A DNA stretch of 64,000 nt from Francisella endosymbiont of Ornithodoros moubata (GCA_002095075.2 LVCE01000001.1:62001-126000); one strand, 5' to 3'. Counted from the stretch's first letter, positions 51,650 through 62,514 are shown. A program made the numbers and translations. Notes: generated by a model not told the origin, from the sequence alone.

Positions 51650-51755
51650 CGCTACTTACTGGGTAAGTTATAGCGACATACTTTTTTCATGGCAGTCCTT
51701 CGGACACTGCTCAGGAACCTGTATGCAAAACTGCCTAGAATTACGCTATCGTAGT
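51650..51755. repeat. GC-richer structured intergenic segment
   Basis: Amid very AT-rich DNA, this stretch holds GTCCTTCGGAC (a 4-bp stem, TTC loop) nested in GCAG...CTGC. The flanking GTTATAGCGA and TACGCTATCG resemble each other's reverse complement, so a larger stem is possible. No gene is evident. It may be a dispersed repeat or the hairpin of a lost transcript. Function unknown. Confidence 0.4.
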
Positions 51756-51786
51756 TTTAAATAAATGGAAAATAAAAAACAATCAA

Positions 51787-51812
51787 GTCATTTTGAACTA
51801 GTTTCAGAATTT
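51787..51812. repeat. Imperfect palindromic repeat, copy 3 (degenerate)
   Basis: GTCATTTTGAACTAGTTTCAG resembles the CCTGAACTTGTTTCAGG-type core of the copies at 49673 and 50031, with several substitutions. It lies between the cutC and DUF1543 relics. Confidence 0.4.
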
Positions 51813-51864
51813 CAAGAAATTTAGCTATAATTATTTGTGAGAAAATTAATTTTGTAGGGTTTTT

Positions 51865-52302
51865 ATGAGTCAGTTATTTATCGTATATTTGGGTGGTAGT
51901 GCTCCAAAAGCAAATATTGAGTTACACGATATACAGTTTGTAGTTGGTGAACTATTGAAAATACTTATGAGCACCTTAGAAAAAACGGGTTTGGTACTAT
52001 TAAGGGTCTACATTTAGATAGTTATAAAGCTATCAAAGGCTCTGATGGTTATCAAATATCTATCCAAGACAAACTTCAAGATTATGATAAAAAACTATAT
52101 TTTGTTAATCTTGGTAGTTACGATAAAAGTAAGCTGAAAACAGTCTACTAAAAAATTCATTATATCAGTATAAAGATATCTTATGGAGGTTGATGACTGT
52201 TTAGAGCTTAGTTTTATAAATGGTAAATGTATTCATCTAAATCCGAATGATGGAAAATATGATCTAAAGCTTGATTGGTTTGGGTATAGAGTGATTGGGT
52301 AG
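51865..52302 (+). pseudogene. DUF1543-like protein, broken
   Basis: Begins MSQLFIVYLGGSAPKANIEL and HDIQFVVGE, the characteristic DUF1543 opening. After about 30 codons the frame shifts and continues GTIKGLHLDSYKAIKGSDGY, then KKLYFVNLGSYDKSKL. A later piece reads CIHLNPNDGKYDLKLDWFGY before the TAG at 52300-52302. At least three lesions are present. The family is a small cytoplasmic protein of unknown function, often found in gamma-proteobacteria. Confidence 0.75.
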
Positions 52303-52306
52303 TGTT

Positions 52307-53065
52307 ATGATTCTTTATCAATATAGAGGTAATATACATAATAATAGTAAACAAGATAAAAAATAGTTCATAGACTTGCTTACAAAAGGATCTATAAAAT
52401 TCACTAACCCAGTTGATTTTAATGATCCATTTGACTGTTATCCAAATCTATGAGGTGGTGAGCTTCCTGTTGGGTCAATGCCTATGCTGTTGTGGATAAA
52501 AGCAACTATATGTTACAAAAAAGTTGTCTATAGTTGTTGGAGTTACATGTTTTACCCCTTACAATGATAAAATGGAGTCATTATGCAAGCCAACATAAAG
52601 GTATTTGTATAGGTTTTGATACCAATATACTTATTGGAAAATGTAAAAAAATGATCATAGCCACCCTGTAATACATTCTCTTAAAAATGTGATTTATACA
52701 AATCAAAGGCCATGTGAAAGAGATGTTGATATGTTTTTTAAAAAGTTTGATGAATGGAGTTATAAGGATAATATACGCTAGTAAGCTATGCTGTAAAAGG
52801 GACTCATCAATTGGGACCTGGAGTTTGGGAGATACTTAAAGAATCTATTAAAGAAGTTATTTTTGGGGCAAGAACAAGAATTCCAAAAAATATTCAAGAA
52901 GAATTAGTAAATGAAATAAAAGAGTATCGATCAGATATAGAATTGAAACAAGCAGTTCTCGACACTTATACTTATAAAATTATTATCGAAGATTCAGATG
53001 TGCAACCACATATTGCTCCAAGTAGTGGAACACTTACTATGCCAAATGGGAATATTGACTTTTAA
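52307..53065 (+). pseudogene. DUF2971-like protein, broken
   Basis: The first piece, MILYQYRGN, then GSIKFTNPVDFNDPFDCYPN, is the typical DUF2971 start. The hallmark WSHYA-type block appears as LWSHYASQHKGICIGFD near 52577-52620. The C-terminus is an 84-codon open piece with KESIKEVIFGARTRIPKN, preceded in frame by KGTHQLG. Stops and frameshifts divide these parts, starting with a TAG about 19 codons in. In other genomes DUF2971 genes often sit in defence or mobile contexts, but nothing else here supports that. Confidence 0.78.
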
Positions 53066-53089
53066 GTCGGATTACAATATCAATCTAGC

Positions 53090-53258
53090 TTATTTCTTAA
53101 TAGGCTCAATCATATTATCTTTCCAAACCCAATAGTAAACTGGTTCGCTACCCTTAAAGCTTGCAATAATTGTCTTGATTATCAATAGCATGAATAGTTA
53201 GTTCATCTAAATAGCCTATTTTTATATAATTACGATCTTTGGTTGTATTAAAATTCAT
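53090..53258 (-). pseudogene. Small hypothetical protein, frameshifted
   Basis: From an ATG at 53258, MNFNTTKDRNYIKIGYLDEL then TIHAIDNQD can be read before a one-base shift. The other frame gives IIASFKGSEPVYYWVWKDNM and IEPIKK, then a TAA at 53090. Joined, this is a protein of about 55 residues. I do not recognise the family. The compact size and aromatic end (YYWVW) look like a real small gene rather than noise. Confidence 0.5.
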
Positions 53259-53405
53259 TTTAACTAAATGCTAATTGTAAATCATTAAGAAGTTATAACT
53301 AAATTAACATTTATTACGTAAGAAAATATTATAGTTATTAATATTTAACATAAGTACGATATAATCGTTTGCTCTAAAATAAACTTATAATTTAATCGGG
53401 GAAAT

Positions 53406-53814
53406 ATGTCATTTAGAGGTTCATGCCTTTGTAACTCTATTCAATTTGAAATTAATGGTAATTTTGAAAATTTCTTTTTGTGTCATTGTAAGTATTGTCG
53501 TAAAGGTATAGGCTTAGTTCATGTGGCCAACTTGTTTTCATCAAATGCAAAATTAAGTTGGAAATCTGACCAAGAGTTAATAAGAAAATATAAATTACCG
53601 GCATCACATCATACATAAAGTTTTTGCAGTAAATGTGGTTCAATACTGCCTTTTGAGCAGACTGAGTTTAATTTAGTAATAGTTCCAGTTGGTAGTTTGG
53701 ATGATAAAATAGATATTCAGGCCAATAGCACATATTTTTATGGCTAGTAATGCTAAAGGGGATGAAAATTTAGGGTCTATTAATAGTTTTAATACTTTTT
53801 CCCAGGTTCTTTGA
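53406..53814 (+). pseudogene. GFA/CENP-V-type zinc protein, broken
   Basis: The GFA fold is evident: MSFRGSCLCNSIQFEINGNF, then CHCKYCRKG (zinc-binding cysteines) and, after an in-frame TAA at 53616-53618, SFCSKCGSILPFEQTEF, the second CxxC. The frame shifts once more before the family's PIAHIFMASNAKG-like tail. GFA proteins bind glutathione or act as uncharacterised carbon-sulfur lyases. With a nonsense codon and a frameshift this copy should be inactive. The upstream region has a plausible ribosome site (GGGGAAAT at about 53398). Confidence 0.8.
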
Positions 53815-53836
53815 AAATATTATTCTTTATTATTCA

Positions 53837-54482
53837 TTAATTTTTCAATACCTACAAAAGCTACATTAAATTATTACTGAACCAAGAAATATTTCCAATA
53901 AAACCATACGAATGAATACCTCCTATGATATCTATTAGTGAAGCAACAAAGCTAAGCTTAACTTGTTTGTTAATAATTCTAGGTTGCATCATATATTGAT
54001 AAATACACTTACGTCAATTTAATATAAACTACGCCAACCATAAATGGCACCATTGAAGCAATAGCTGCTATAAATGCAAATAATATAGGACTTGGTATAC
54101 CTAGCAAAAAGAATGTAATCGCCATAATACTACCTACAAGCATTGCTGTTAGAAATATCGCTAAACTAACTCTACGAGTTGTTACAATAGCAGTTGATAT
54201 AAAACTATCGTTATTGTGTCTTTTAGAACAATTTTTTTAGAAATTTTTCTAAGCTAGTGCTACTTACTAAAAATTGATAGACTAATATAAAGTGTTATCA
54301 AGAAATCAGTTACTAACTTACTGAGGTAAAGCCGATGTATCTTATCATGGGTAATATTTTTCCAAGATTAGAAATTAACACATCTAAAATAGGGTAGATA
54401 AAAAGATATAAAACTCAAGCAATTAACCCTACTATTAAATAAATAATGCTTAATTTTTTGATAGTAGTATAGCAGTCATTTT
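53837..54482 (-). pseudogene. AI-2E family transporter relic, heavily decayed
   Basis: Minus-strand fragments recall the intact AI-2E transporter at 38351-39457. They include LFIYPILDVLISNLGKILPMI-like text, HRLYLSKLVTDFLITLY, an alanine-rich helix region with ILFAFIAAIASMVPFMVGVV in shifting frames, and a C-terminal MQPRIINKQVKLSFVASLID then IIGGIHSYGFIG. No fragment is longer than about 45 codons. The boundaries are approximate, especially the start. Confidence 0.65.
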
Positions 54483-54564
54483 AAAATTATAGTCATTAGC
54501 AAAATTTATATTCTTGACTAAGAATAACAGTTTAATTTTTATTATTAAAGTTTATGTTATCAAT

Positions 54565-55270
54565 TTACCATGGTTGTTGGTTACCCTGTGCATCTAAGAA
54601 CTTTCCAGAATCTTCAATCTTTAGGGAACTAATAAGCTTATTCATATCGTGTATACTTTGTTTAACTTCCAAGAGGCATTATTTCCACTTATAACAGTTT
54701 TAACCCAGCTGGGTCTTAGACTTATAGTTATTATTTCAGAATATTCAGCAGCAAATGTTTTAGTTAACATATTAAGAGCTGCTTTAGAGATACGATAGGC
54801 ATAGCCAAAACCAGCTTGTGTTTGACTTATGGATCCAGCTTGGATAGCAATATTTATAACTATTGGTTTATTTGATCTTAGTAAATTATTCTTAAAATTA
54901 TGTATAAGATAAAACTGACTTAGGCAATTGGTTTGAAAAGCATTATTTACCAATTTGGATTTGTATCAGATATCCTAATTCTTCTGTGGTGTTCTGGATA
55001 GATACCAGCATTATTTATGAGTATATCAAGCGTGATATGATTATATTTTTGCATTAGCCTATTCTGATCTACGACATCTGTAACATCAAGTTTTTAATAA
55101 ATAGATTATTAATAGACTTTAGTAAGTCGTTACAGCTCAGTAGCTTCAGCGGGAGCCCTACAAGTAGCTATAACGATATAGTTTTGTTCTAGGTAATACT
55201 TTGTAAAACCAAGACTGATTCCTCTATTTGCATCTGTTATCAGAATAGTCTGTTGATTTATATTTGCCAT
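54565..55270 (-). pseudogene. Short-chain dehydrogenase/reductase (pteridine-reductase-like), broken
   Basis: The reading from the ATG at 55270 opens MANINQQTILITDANRGISL, an SDR nucleotide-binding start with the usual TGxxxGIG altered (TDANRGIS). Later pieces hold LDILINNAGIY (the NNAG motif) and AGFGYAYRISKAALNMLTK, with the catalytic YxxxK. The end, MNKLISSLKIEDSGKFLDAQ then GNQQPW, is recovered after a frameshift. At least four lesions are seen. FolM or other pteridine reductases have a similar C-terminal half, but the substrate cannot be fixed. Confidence 0.75.
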
Positions 55271-55322
55271 ATTTAATTGATTTTCCCTTAGAGCATATAA
55301 CAGCTATCTTGAGCTGACTTTG

Positions 55323-55715
55323 TCAAGCTAGAAGCTGTTTGAATTGGTAATTCAACACAGCGACACTAGCACCTAAAAGAATAGTACCTGTTATTTGCAT
55401 TGGCTGAATTATAGGATTTTTGTTTAAGCCACCATGATCAAACATCATTGGTGACATTATTGCAACCACCTACCATTCCACCTAAAGTACCCACAGGAAC
55501 CATTATCACTGCTGTAATACCAATACTAGAAGCGTAAATAGAAGTCGTAATCGCACTATATATCTTATTACAATCTTTTATCTGATTATTATATTAATAG
55601 TCTAAATTTTTAGGAGTTTGAGTATTTGAGTTTTAGTTTGTGGTAGACAGTAAGTAAAATTTGTTGTCACTAGCACTACAATTATTGTAAATAATACACT
55701 TATTTTTCTAAACAT
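55323..55715 (-). pseudogene. Small exported/membrane hypothetical protein, broken
   Basis: From the ATG at 55715, MFRKISVLFTIIVVLVTTNF then TYCLPQTKT is a signal sequence. After a stop and frame changes come DCNKIYSAITTSIYASSIGI, a glycine-rich helix TAVIMVPVGTLGGMVGG, and later PIIQPMQITGTILLGASVA before a TGA at 55323. Together these look like an exported protein with two transmembrane helices. I do not recognise it. The pieces lie in at least two frames. Confidence 0.55.
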
Positions 55716-55824
55716 AATTAAATATTTTATATATAGAATACTACTATCGCTTTAAATCAAAGTTGTAATAAAATATATGATATAAATTGAAAATATAATG
55801 AGAGAAAATTTTAAGAAGAAAAGA

Positions 55825-56697
55825 TTACCAGCCAGTAACTTCTTTAAGCTTTTTGCCGATCTCAGCAGGTGATCTAGTGTAAGCGATTCCAGCAGCTTCA
55901 AATGCAGCGAATTTCTCTTCAGCTGTACCTTTATCGCCAGAGATTATAGCACCAGCATGACCCATACGCTTTCCTGGAGGAGCTGTAACACCAGCAATAT
56001 AACCAATTACCGGTTTAGTAACATTATGCTTGATGTACTCAGCAGCTTCTTCTTCAGCTGTACCACCAATCTCACCAATTAATATAATTGCTTCTGTTTG
56101 TGGATCATTCTCTAGAAGTTTAAGAGCTTCGATTTGGTTCATGCCTGGTATAGGGTCACCGCCTATACCAATACAAGTAGATTGACCAAAACCTAATTTA
56201 GTAGTTTGCGCAACTGCTTCATAAGTTAGAGTACCTGAACGGGAGATGATACCAACTTTGCCTTTCATATGAATATGACCAGGCATGATACCAATCTTAC
56301 ACTCACCTGGAGTGATTATGCCAGGACAGTTAGGACCAATTACTCTTACATCTTTATCTTTAAAGTACTCTTTAACTACTAGCATATCTAGAGTAGGAAT
56401 GCCTTCTGTGATGATTACTACTAACTTAACACCAGAATCAATAGCTTCGATTGCAGAGTCCTTTACAAATGGAGCTGGTACATAAATTACTGATGCATCA
56501 GCACCAGTAGCTTTTACAGCTTCTTCCATTGTATTGAAAACTGGTTTACCTAAATGAGTTGTACCACCTTTACCAGGAGTTACACCACCTATGATATTTG
56601 TACCATAAGCCATAGCCTGTTGTGAGTGGAAAGTACCATTTTTACCAGTAAAACCTTGTACTAAAACTTTTGTATTTTTATCAACTAATACGCTCAC
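55825..56697 (-). CDS. sucD: Succinyl-CoA synthetase alpha subunit
   Basis: TCA-cycle enzyme subunit that carries the phosphohistidine intermediate, coupling succinyl-CoA cleavage to nucleoside triphosphate synthesis. At 290 residues it is exactly family length. The CoA-binding start [20 protein letters not shown], the phosphate-loop motif [10 protein letters not shown], and the active His at about 247 in [11 protein letters not shown] are present. It lies 31 nt downstream of sucC in one operon; sucAB are not here. Confidence 0.97.
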   Translation of the reverse strand: MSVLVDKNTKVLVQGFTGKNGTFHSQQAMAYGTNIIGGVTPGKGGTTHLGKPVFNTMEEAVKATGADASVIYVPAPFVKDSAIEAIDSGVKLVVIITEGIPTLDMLVVKEYFKDKDVRVIGPNCPGIITPGECKIGIMPGHIHMKGKVGIISRSGTLTYEAVAQTTKLGFGQSTCIGIGGDPIPGMNQIEALKLLENDPQTEAIILIGEIGGTAEEEAAEYIKHNVTKPVIGYIAGVTAPPGKRMGHAGAIISGDKGTAEEKFAAFEAAGIAYTRSPAEIGKKLKEVTGW

Positions 56698-56728
56698 TGT
56701 CTAATATCCTTTTAACTGTTTTAATTTA

Positions 56729-57892
56729 TTAACCTAGCGATTTCACAACTTTTTCAGCAGCATCAGCTAAACTATCAGCAGGTATTAGTTTTAGACCTGA
56801 ATCAGCTAATATTTTAACACCTTTTTCTGCATTGTTACCTTCTAGACGAACAACTACTGGTAAAGTTACATTTACTTCCTTAACAGCTTCGATAATTGCT
56901 TCTGCGATCATATCACAACGAACAATACCACCGAAAATATTAATTAAAACAGCTTTTACATTCTCAGCATCTAGGATTAGTTTGAAAGCTTCGATTACTC
57001 TTTCTTTAGTAGCGCCACCACCTACATCTAGGAAGTTTGCCGGCTTACCACCATATAGTTGGATAATATCCATAGTAGCCATTGCTAGACCAGCACCGTT
57101 TACCATACAGCCAATGTTACCTTCCAGCGCTACATAGTTTAGCTCATGCTCAGAAGCTTTTAGCTCTTTAGCATTTTCTTGAGACTTATCTCTTAATGCT
57201 AACAGTTTTGGATGTCTATAAAGAGCATTTGAGTCAAGGTTGATTTTACTATCAACACAAACAATCTCACCATTTTCTTTTATAGCAAGAGGGTTGATTT
57301 CAAATAGGGCAAAATCACACTCGATAAATGCTTTATAAGCACCTAGCATTGTTTTAACAAAATCATTGATTTGCTTACCTTCTAAGCCAAGTTTGAAAGC
57401 TACCTCGCGAGCTTGGAAAGGTTGTAAACCGACTAATGGATCAACTTTTACTTTAAGGATTTTTTCAGGAAAGTTGTGTGCAACTTCTTCAATATCTACA
57501 CCACCTTCAGTTGATGCCATAAAAGTTACTTTACGGCTAGATCTGTCAACTACAGCGCCTAGATATAATTCACGTGTAACAGGATAAACGTCTTCAAAAA
57601 CACCTACAGAATTAACTGGTTGACCTTCAGCATTAGTTTGGAATGTCACAAGATTTTTACCGATTAAGCTTTCTGCTACTTCACGAGCTTCTTGAGATGA
57701 TTTAACAACTTTTACACCACCAGCTTTACCCCGACCACCGGCATGTACCTGAGCTTTAACCACAGCAAATCTGCCACCTAGTTGGTCAAATGCTTGAGCA
57801 GCTTCATTAGAGTTATGAGCTATGATACCTTTTTGAACTTTTAGACCATAGCTTTCTAAAAGTTCTTTAGCTTGATATTCATGTAAGTTCAT
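56729..57892 (-). CDS. sucC: Succinyl-CoA synthetase beta subunit
   Basis: 387-residue ATP-grasp subunit that binds nucleotide and succinate. The N-terminus [19 protein letters not shown], the [17 protein letters not shown] loop, FEINPLAI, the glycine-rich [13 protein letters not shown] and [10 protein letters not shown] are all normal. It is the first gene of the sucCD operon, divergent from the TIGR03546/TIGR03545-like relic across about 180 nt. Confidence 0.97.
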   Translation of the reverse strand: MNLHEYQAKELLESYGLKVQKGIIAHNSNEAAQAFDQLGGRFAVVKAQVHAGGRGKAGGVKVVKSSQEAREVAESLIGKNLVTFQTNAEGQPVNSVGVFEDVYPVTRELYLGAVVDRSSRKVTFMASTEGGVDIEEVAHNFPEKILKVKVDPLVGLQPFQAREVAFKLGLEGKQINDFVKTMLGAYKAFIECDFALFEINPLAIKENGEIVCVDSKINLDSNALYRHPKLLALRDKSQENAKELKASEHELNYVALEGNIGCMVNGAGLAMATMDIIQLYGGKPANFLDVGGGATKERVIEAFKLILDAENVKAVLINIFGGIVRCDMIAEAIIEAVKEVNVTLPVVVRLEGNNAEKGVKILADSGLKLIPADSLADAAEKVVKSLG

Positions 57893-58075
57893 TGATTTTC
57901 TTCCTTATTTGATCGTTTGACGAAAATTTTTGTTAGATAACAAGTAAAATAATAACTCATTTATGCTATTATTTCTAATAAAAATGCTTATTTTAACGTT
58001 TGATTTACCTATAATAATAATTAAAATGTGATAATGTTAATTTGTGTAAATTTATAAATAAAAAGGCAGCCAAAA

Positions 58076-59993
58076 ATGTTTGACTATATAATTTAACAAA
58101 ATCAAATCTACTATTTTCTCGAAAATTACCCCAGCTCAATTGCTTCTTACTGCTGTTTTAGCATTTGTATATGGATTTATTCCGGGGATTGCCTATTCAC
58201 CGTTACTTTTCATAGGAGTACTATTTTTAGTCATAATCCTAAGAATAAATATCGGAGTATTTGTCTTTATTACACTTATTGCGAAAGCTCTCTCTTATAT
58301 CTTACAAGGACTTAGCTTTGCTGTAGGGACATTTTTACTTGATGGTTTCACGCAACCATTATTTAAAAATCTAGTAAATACTACTGTAGTCGCATATACA
58401 GGTTTTGATTATTACCTTGTAACAGGCGCATTTGTTGTTGCCATAGTTTTGGGATTAATCTTTGGGATTATTATTGCAAAGATTTATAAAAAAATAGTAG
58501 CAAAAATGGCAGCAGTTCAGTCTGGTACCGAGCTTTATAATAAAATCACAAAAAACTTTTTTGTTAAAATTGCTAGATGGATTTTCTTAGGCAAGAATAT
58601 TTCTAAAGTTGACTGGGTTGAGATGCAAAATCGTAAGTTTAGGCAGCCATTTAGATTAACTGGGGTTGTACTAGTAGCTTTGATTGTCACAGCTTTAATA
58701 TACTCACCAAAGCTTTTAGAAACATTGATAGTATCAAATATCATCAAACAGCAGTTAACCAAAGCTAATGGTGCAACTGTTGATTATCAATCTTTAAATC
58801 TGGATTTAACTAATGCTAAACTAGAGATAATAGGCTTAGGAGCGGCAGATCCGAATGATCTTAGTAAAGATAGATTCTACGCACAATCTGTAAGTGCAAG
58901 TATAGATATCTCAAACCTACTTACACGACAAATCACCATAAAAGATGTTGTTATAACTGGAGTGGCTTTAGATAAACAAAGAACTACTAAAGGTGAGTTG
59001 TACATTAATACAAAATTCTTGGCTCCACAACAATCTAAGATTAGTTCAGAGGTTATAAAACAACAGGCTATTGAGACTATTGGTAAGGTTGGCGAAAAAT
59101 TAGAACAAGTTGACCTTTAAAAACTCAAAGAAAATACTAAACAAGCTAAATATATAGCTAATGGTATCAAACAGGTGACTGAGTTTTTATCTAATTTTAG
59201 CTCTAAAAATGATAATACTGGAGGATAAGCTGTTCAAGGTATTACTCCAAAAGCTGAAGCTAAAGTATATGGTTATGCAAATATTAAAAATGAGACTCTA
59301 CGTTAAAAGTATCCAAATTTTGTGATTCAAAATATGGATATAAAAGACTATGAAAATGCAGGAACCGTATATGATGCTAATGTAACTAATATATCGACAA
59401 ACCCTCAATTATTAGGGTTACCAACTACTATAGTTGTTAAATCAACAAATAATAATAATGTTGATGTCAATGTAGTTATTACCAATAAAACAAATGTTGA
59501 TAATACAGTTAAGTTTAACTTACAAAATATTGCTGGTAATGCTATTAAAGATTTAACTGTTGAAGGTGTTGGTTTAGATGCTAAGAGCTTAACTGTATCA
59601 GGTCAGGGAACTTGGCAGTTTAGTGGTATAATAAACATAGTGTTTAATATTCCACTTCAGCTCGACTTTAAAAATTGTTAGTGTTAGTTTTAATCAGTTT
59701 AAACAAAATATTTCTAAGCTAACATTAAAAGGGGCTATCTCAGGAGATTTAAATAATATTAGTTTTGCTGTGGATGTATCATCGTTGCAGAACTTGCTCA
59801 GTGTTGATACAGTCAAAGATGCTGCAGGACAAATAGCAAAGCAAACAGGCCTAGTAAAAAAGCACAGCAAGTCATCAACAACACTAAGATAAATGGCAAA
59901 TCTATCAAAGATTTAAATGCCAACGATTTAAAGAATATCAATAAAAAAGATGTTCAGAATATTGCTTATCAATTTGGAATTAAGCTTAACTAA
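58076..59993 (+). pseudogene. TIGR03546/TIGR03545-like membrane protein fusion, broken
   Basis: Starts MFDYII, then a one-base shift leads into NKIKSTIFSKITPAQLLL and a long open piece (58140-59120). The first part has four or five helices (VYGFIPGIAYSPLLFIGVLF onward) and resembles TIGR03546. After about residue 175 comes NRKFRQPFRLTGVVLVALIV, one anchor helix, and a beta-rich AsmA-like region (TVDYQSLNLDLTNAKLEIIG), resembling TIGR03545. These are separate genes in some bacteria. In-frame stops at 59118, 59226 and 59304 and two later frameshifts follow, with the final KINGKSIKDLNANDLKNI ending at 59993. The first 320 residues could still be made if the early shift is bypassed. Confidence 0.75.
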
Positions 59994-60272
59994 GTTGTTT
60001 GTCTATACGATTCTAATTTAGTTCTCGATTATAAGTTGCCTATCTAAAATAAATTCAAAATCATCTTAATAGTCTATTCACTTTTTTAGTTAATTTTTTT
60101 ATATTTAGTATTAATAATGTTTTAGAGCTTCAAAAACAATAATTATAAAAAATATTTGGATAATATTCCTAGAAAAGCTAATAATCCTAGTTACAAAAAA
60201 TCACCTTTATTCATAGCAAAAATAATCTTGATTTTGTTATGATATAAAAAATTAATGTTAAGGAATTACTTT

Positions 60273-61037
60273 ATGAAAAAGATATTAATTGCTGCTTTAG
60301 GTATTTTAGCATTAGTATTATCAAGTTGCATTAATCATCAGAATACTCAAGCAGCTGTAATTACTAACGCTGATGAGAACTATAAAGATTATGCTAAGAT
60401 TATAGCTATCCCAGATGTTGTTAATGATTTGTTGAATGATCCGGTAACCCCTACAGTAGGACCACGAGATGCTAATAAAGCTGTTGTAGTATTTTTTGAT
60501 TATGGGTGTGGTAAGTGTGCTGAAATTTCTAAAGAAATTAATGAACTTATTAAAGAAAATCATAGTGTCAAGTTTATCTTTAAGGCTTATCCTTCACCAA
60601 AAAGAGATGCTAAAGTAGCTAATTATGCTTCGTTAGTTGCTAATGAGGCATATTTACAAGGAGGCTCTGAGTTATTTTTAGCATACAATAAAGCAATTTT
60701 TACACAGTGCGAGACTAATAGTAGACTCACAGATCAGGATGTTGGTAATGTAGTTAAGCAGCTAGGTATCAAAGTAAATGATGCTAAACTTAAGCAAAAA
60801 GCTGCTACTGAAGAGCTTGATAGCAGAAAACTTGGTAAGCTAATAGGTTTCTATGGACCTCATTCATTTGTGATCTTACCAACTAATTTAGTAACAAACA
60901 ATGCCAATGATTTAGACAATAATGTCGATAAAATTTATGTGATTTCAGATAAGCAGACTAATGCTGCTACAGATGATTATCAACAAGCAGCAAAATGGTC
61001 TGCTGCTAATATTCAAACACAGCTTAATAAATATTAA
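60273..61037 (+). CDS. DsbA-fold thiol-disulfide lipoprotein
   Basis: 255 residues with a lipoprotein signal (MKKILIAALGILALVLSSC), the lipobox being LSSC with Cys19 lipidated. It is therefore tethered to a membrane facing the periplasm. The mature part is a thioredoxin-fold DsbA-like domain with the active site FDYGCGKC (Cys79, Cys82). An AAGGA-type ribosome site precedes the ATG at 60273. The segment where DsbA proteins carry the cis-proline reads YGPHSFVI, so Pro and the following residue seem displaced. This may alter redox activity. It is not clearly either of the known Francisella DsbA lipoproteins. Confidence 0.82.
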   Translation: MKKILIAALGILALVLSSCINHQNTQAAVITNADENYKDYAKIIAIPDVVNDLLNDPVTPTVGPRDANKAVVVFFDYGCGKCAEISKEINELIKENHSVKFIFKAYPSPKRDAKVANYASLVANEAYLQGGSELFLAYNKAIFTQCETNSRLTDQDVGNVVKQLGIKVNDAKLKQKAATEELDSRKLGKLIGFYGPHSFVILPTNLVTNNANDLDNNVDKIYVISDKQTNAATDDYQQAAKWSAANIQTQLNKY

Positions 61038-61047
61038 GTAATTTAGA

Positions 61048-62025
61048 CTATATTTTATTCTTAAAAACTTCTAAAGCTTTTAAGAAAGTATCAACATTTG
61101 CTTCTTTTTTTGTGGCATTTTCACTTAGATAACGACGATATATTTTAGCATTAGTTAAACCATTGAATAAGTTTAAGGTATGCTTAGTTATATTGTTAAG
61201 TTTTATGTATGGATCATTATCCATTTGAACTTTTATATATTCAGCCATTTTATAAGCAATCTCTAGCGCCGAGATATTGTTACTAGGCTGATTATAGAAA
61301 ATATTATCAAAGTCTTTAAATAACATAGGATTGTAATATATCTCTCTACCTATCATAACACTATCTACATGTTTAAGGTGTTATTTAGTTTCTTCAAGTG
61401 TTGTAATCCCACCATTAATACCCAGCTCAAGATTTGGAAAATCTTTTTTGATATTGTAAACAACATCATATTTAAGTTCTGGAATAGTACGATTTTCTTT
61501 TGGTGATAGGCCACTAAGCCAACCTTTACTAGCATGAATACAAACATAATCTACACCGGCTTGAACTTGCTTATCAACGAAATTATATAGTTCCTCATAA
61601 CTATCATTATGGTCATAGCCAATACGACACTTAACAGAAATTGGGATATCTAAGTTATCTTTCATTGCTTTGACACAGTCTGCTACAAGCTCTGGTTCTG
61701 CCATTAATGATAAGCCAAAATTGCCTTTTTTAACTCTTTCGCTTGGGCAACCAACATTTATATTAATTTCATCATAACCAAGCTCTTCAGCAAGCTTGCC
61801 ACAGCTGATAAAGTCTTTTGGTACACAACCACCTAGCTGTAGTGTCACTGGGTTTTCTTTGGGATTATATTTAAGCAAAAATTCTTTATTACCATGTAAG
61901 ATTGCATTTAAAGTAACCATTTCAGTGTATAACATTGTGTGCTTGGTAATTAGACGCATCATGTAGCGATAATGCCTATCAGTCCAGTCAAGCATTGGTG
62001 CTATACATATTTTTCTAGTTGTTAT
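61048..62025 (-). pseudogene. dusA: tRNA-dihydrouridine synthase (DusA-like), nonsense and lost start
   Basis: The FMN-dependent tRNA D-loop modification enzyme is clear: APMLDWTDRHYRYMMRL, LQLGGCVPKDF, ININVGCPSERVKKG (with the catalytic Cys) and SVKCRIGYDHNDSYEEL, HASKGWLSGLSPKENR and LELGINGGI. In frame, TAA at 61381-61383 follows GGITTLEETK, after which HLKHVDSVMIGREIYYNPML and the helical domain run to the natural end. Before APMLDW the frame has no ATG, GTG or TTG. The best candidate start is ATA (62025-62023, reading MTTRKICIA if it were ATG), a possible G-to-A loss. Two inactivating changes support a pseudogene. Confidence 0.88.
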
Positions 62026-62064
62026 TTTTATTTTAAAATCTATAAGAAATTTAGTTTGTTACAA

Positions 62065-62514
62065 TTATGGAAGATCATCATCAAAAGTTAAGATACGAAT
62101 GATTTTATCAATTTGAGGACGATATTTTTCAGTATCTTGTAATACTTACTATAGCGAGGATTTGATCGGTCATACAACCAGTTTGCTAGATCCCAGTTGT
62201 ATGTTGTATCAAAGCAAAGTTTACCAAACTCAGTTAGGTTAAATTCTGCTTGAGTTTGTAGACATCCAGTCATAAAAACATCAGCATATGTTTGTAAGAT
62301 AGGATAATTTTTATTAGGAAATTCGGCAGCCTTAAAATCTTTAACATACATCCAAAAATCCCCTTTTGGTAAACTCTTAATACCTAGAGGTACGATATCT
62401 TTGCGTAGTATTTTTACACGACAATATGATGCTATTAAAACCTGATTTTTTTCCTAGTAAAAAACTTGCTGTTATGACAGCAACTATTACTACCAATATA
62501 TTTTTCTTTTTCAA
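62065..62514 (-). pseudogene. Membrane-anchored hypothetical protein, frameshifted
   Basis: From a TTG at 62514, KKKNILVVIVAVITASFLLG is a single N-terminal anchor. After a frame break, PLGIKSLPKGDFWMYVKDFK and YADVFMTGCLQTQAEFNLTE form an 87-codon open piece. A second shift near 62145 restores VLQDTEKYRPQIDKIIRILT then FDDDLP and a TAA. Joined, this is an exported protein of about 145 residues of unknown function. I do not recognise the family. Confidence 0.6.

Noticed and set aside
52307-53065. A defence island centred on the DUF2971 relic
   Set aside because: Neighbours are metabolic or small hypothetical relics (DUF1543, GFA), with no nuclease, methylase or toxin-antitoxin signature nearby.
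59994-60254. Possible small gene upstream of the DsbA-like lipoprotein
   Set aside because: Stops in all frames at short intervals. Only AT-rich intergenic sequence with a likely -10 element near 60239.
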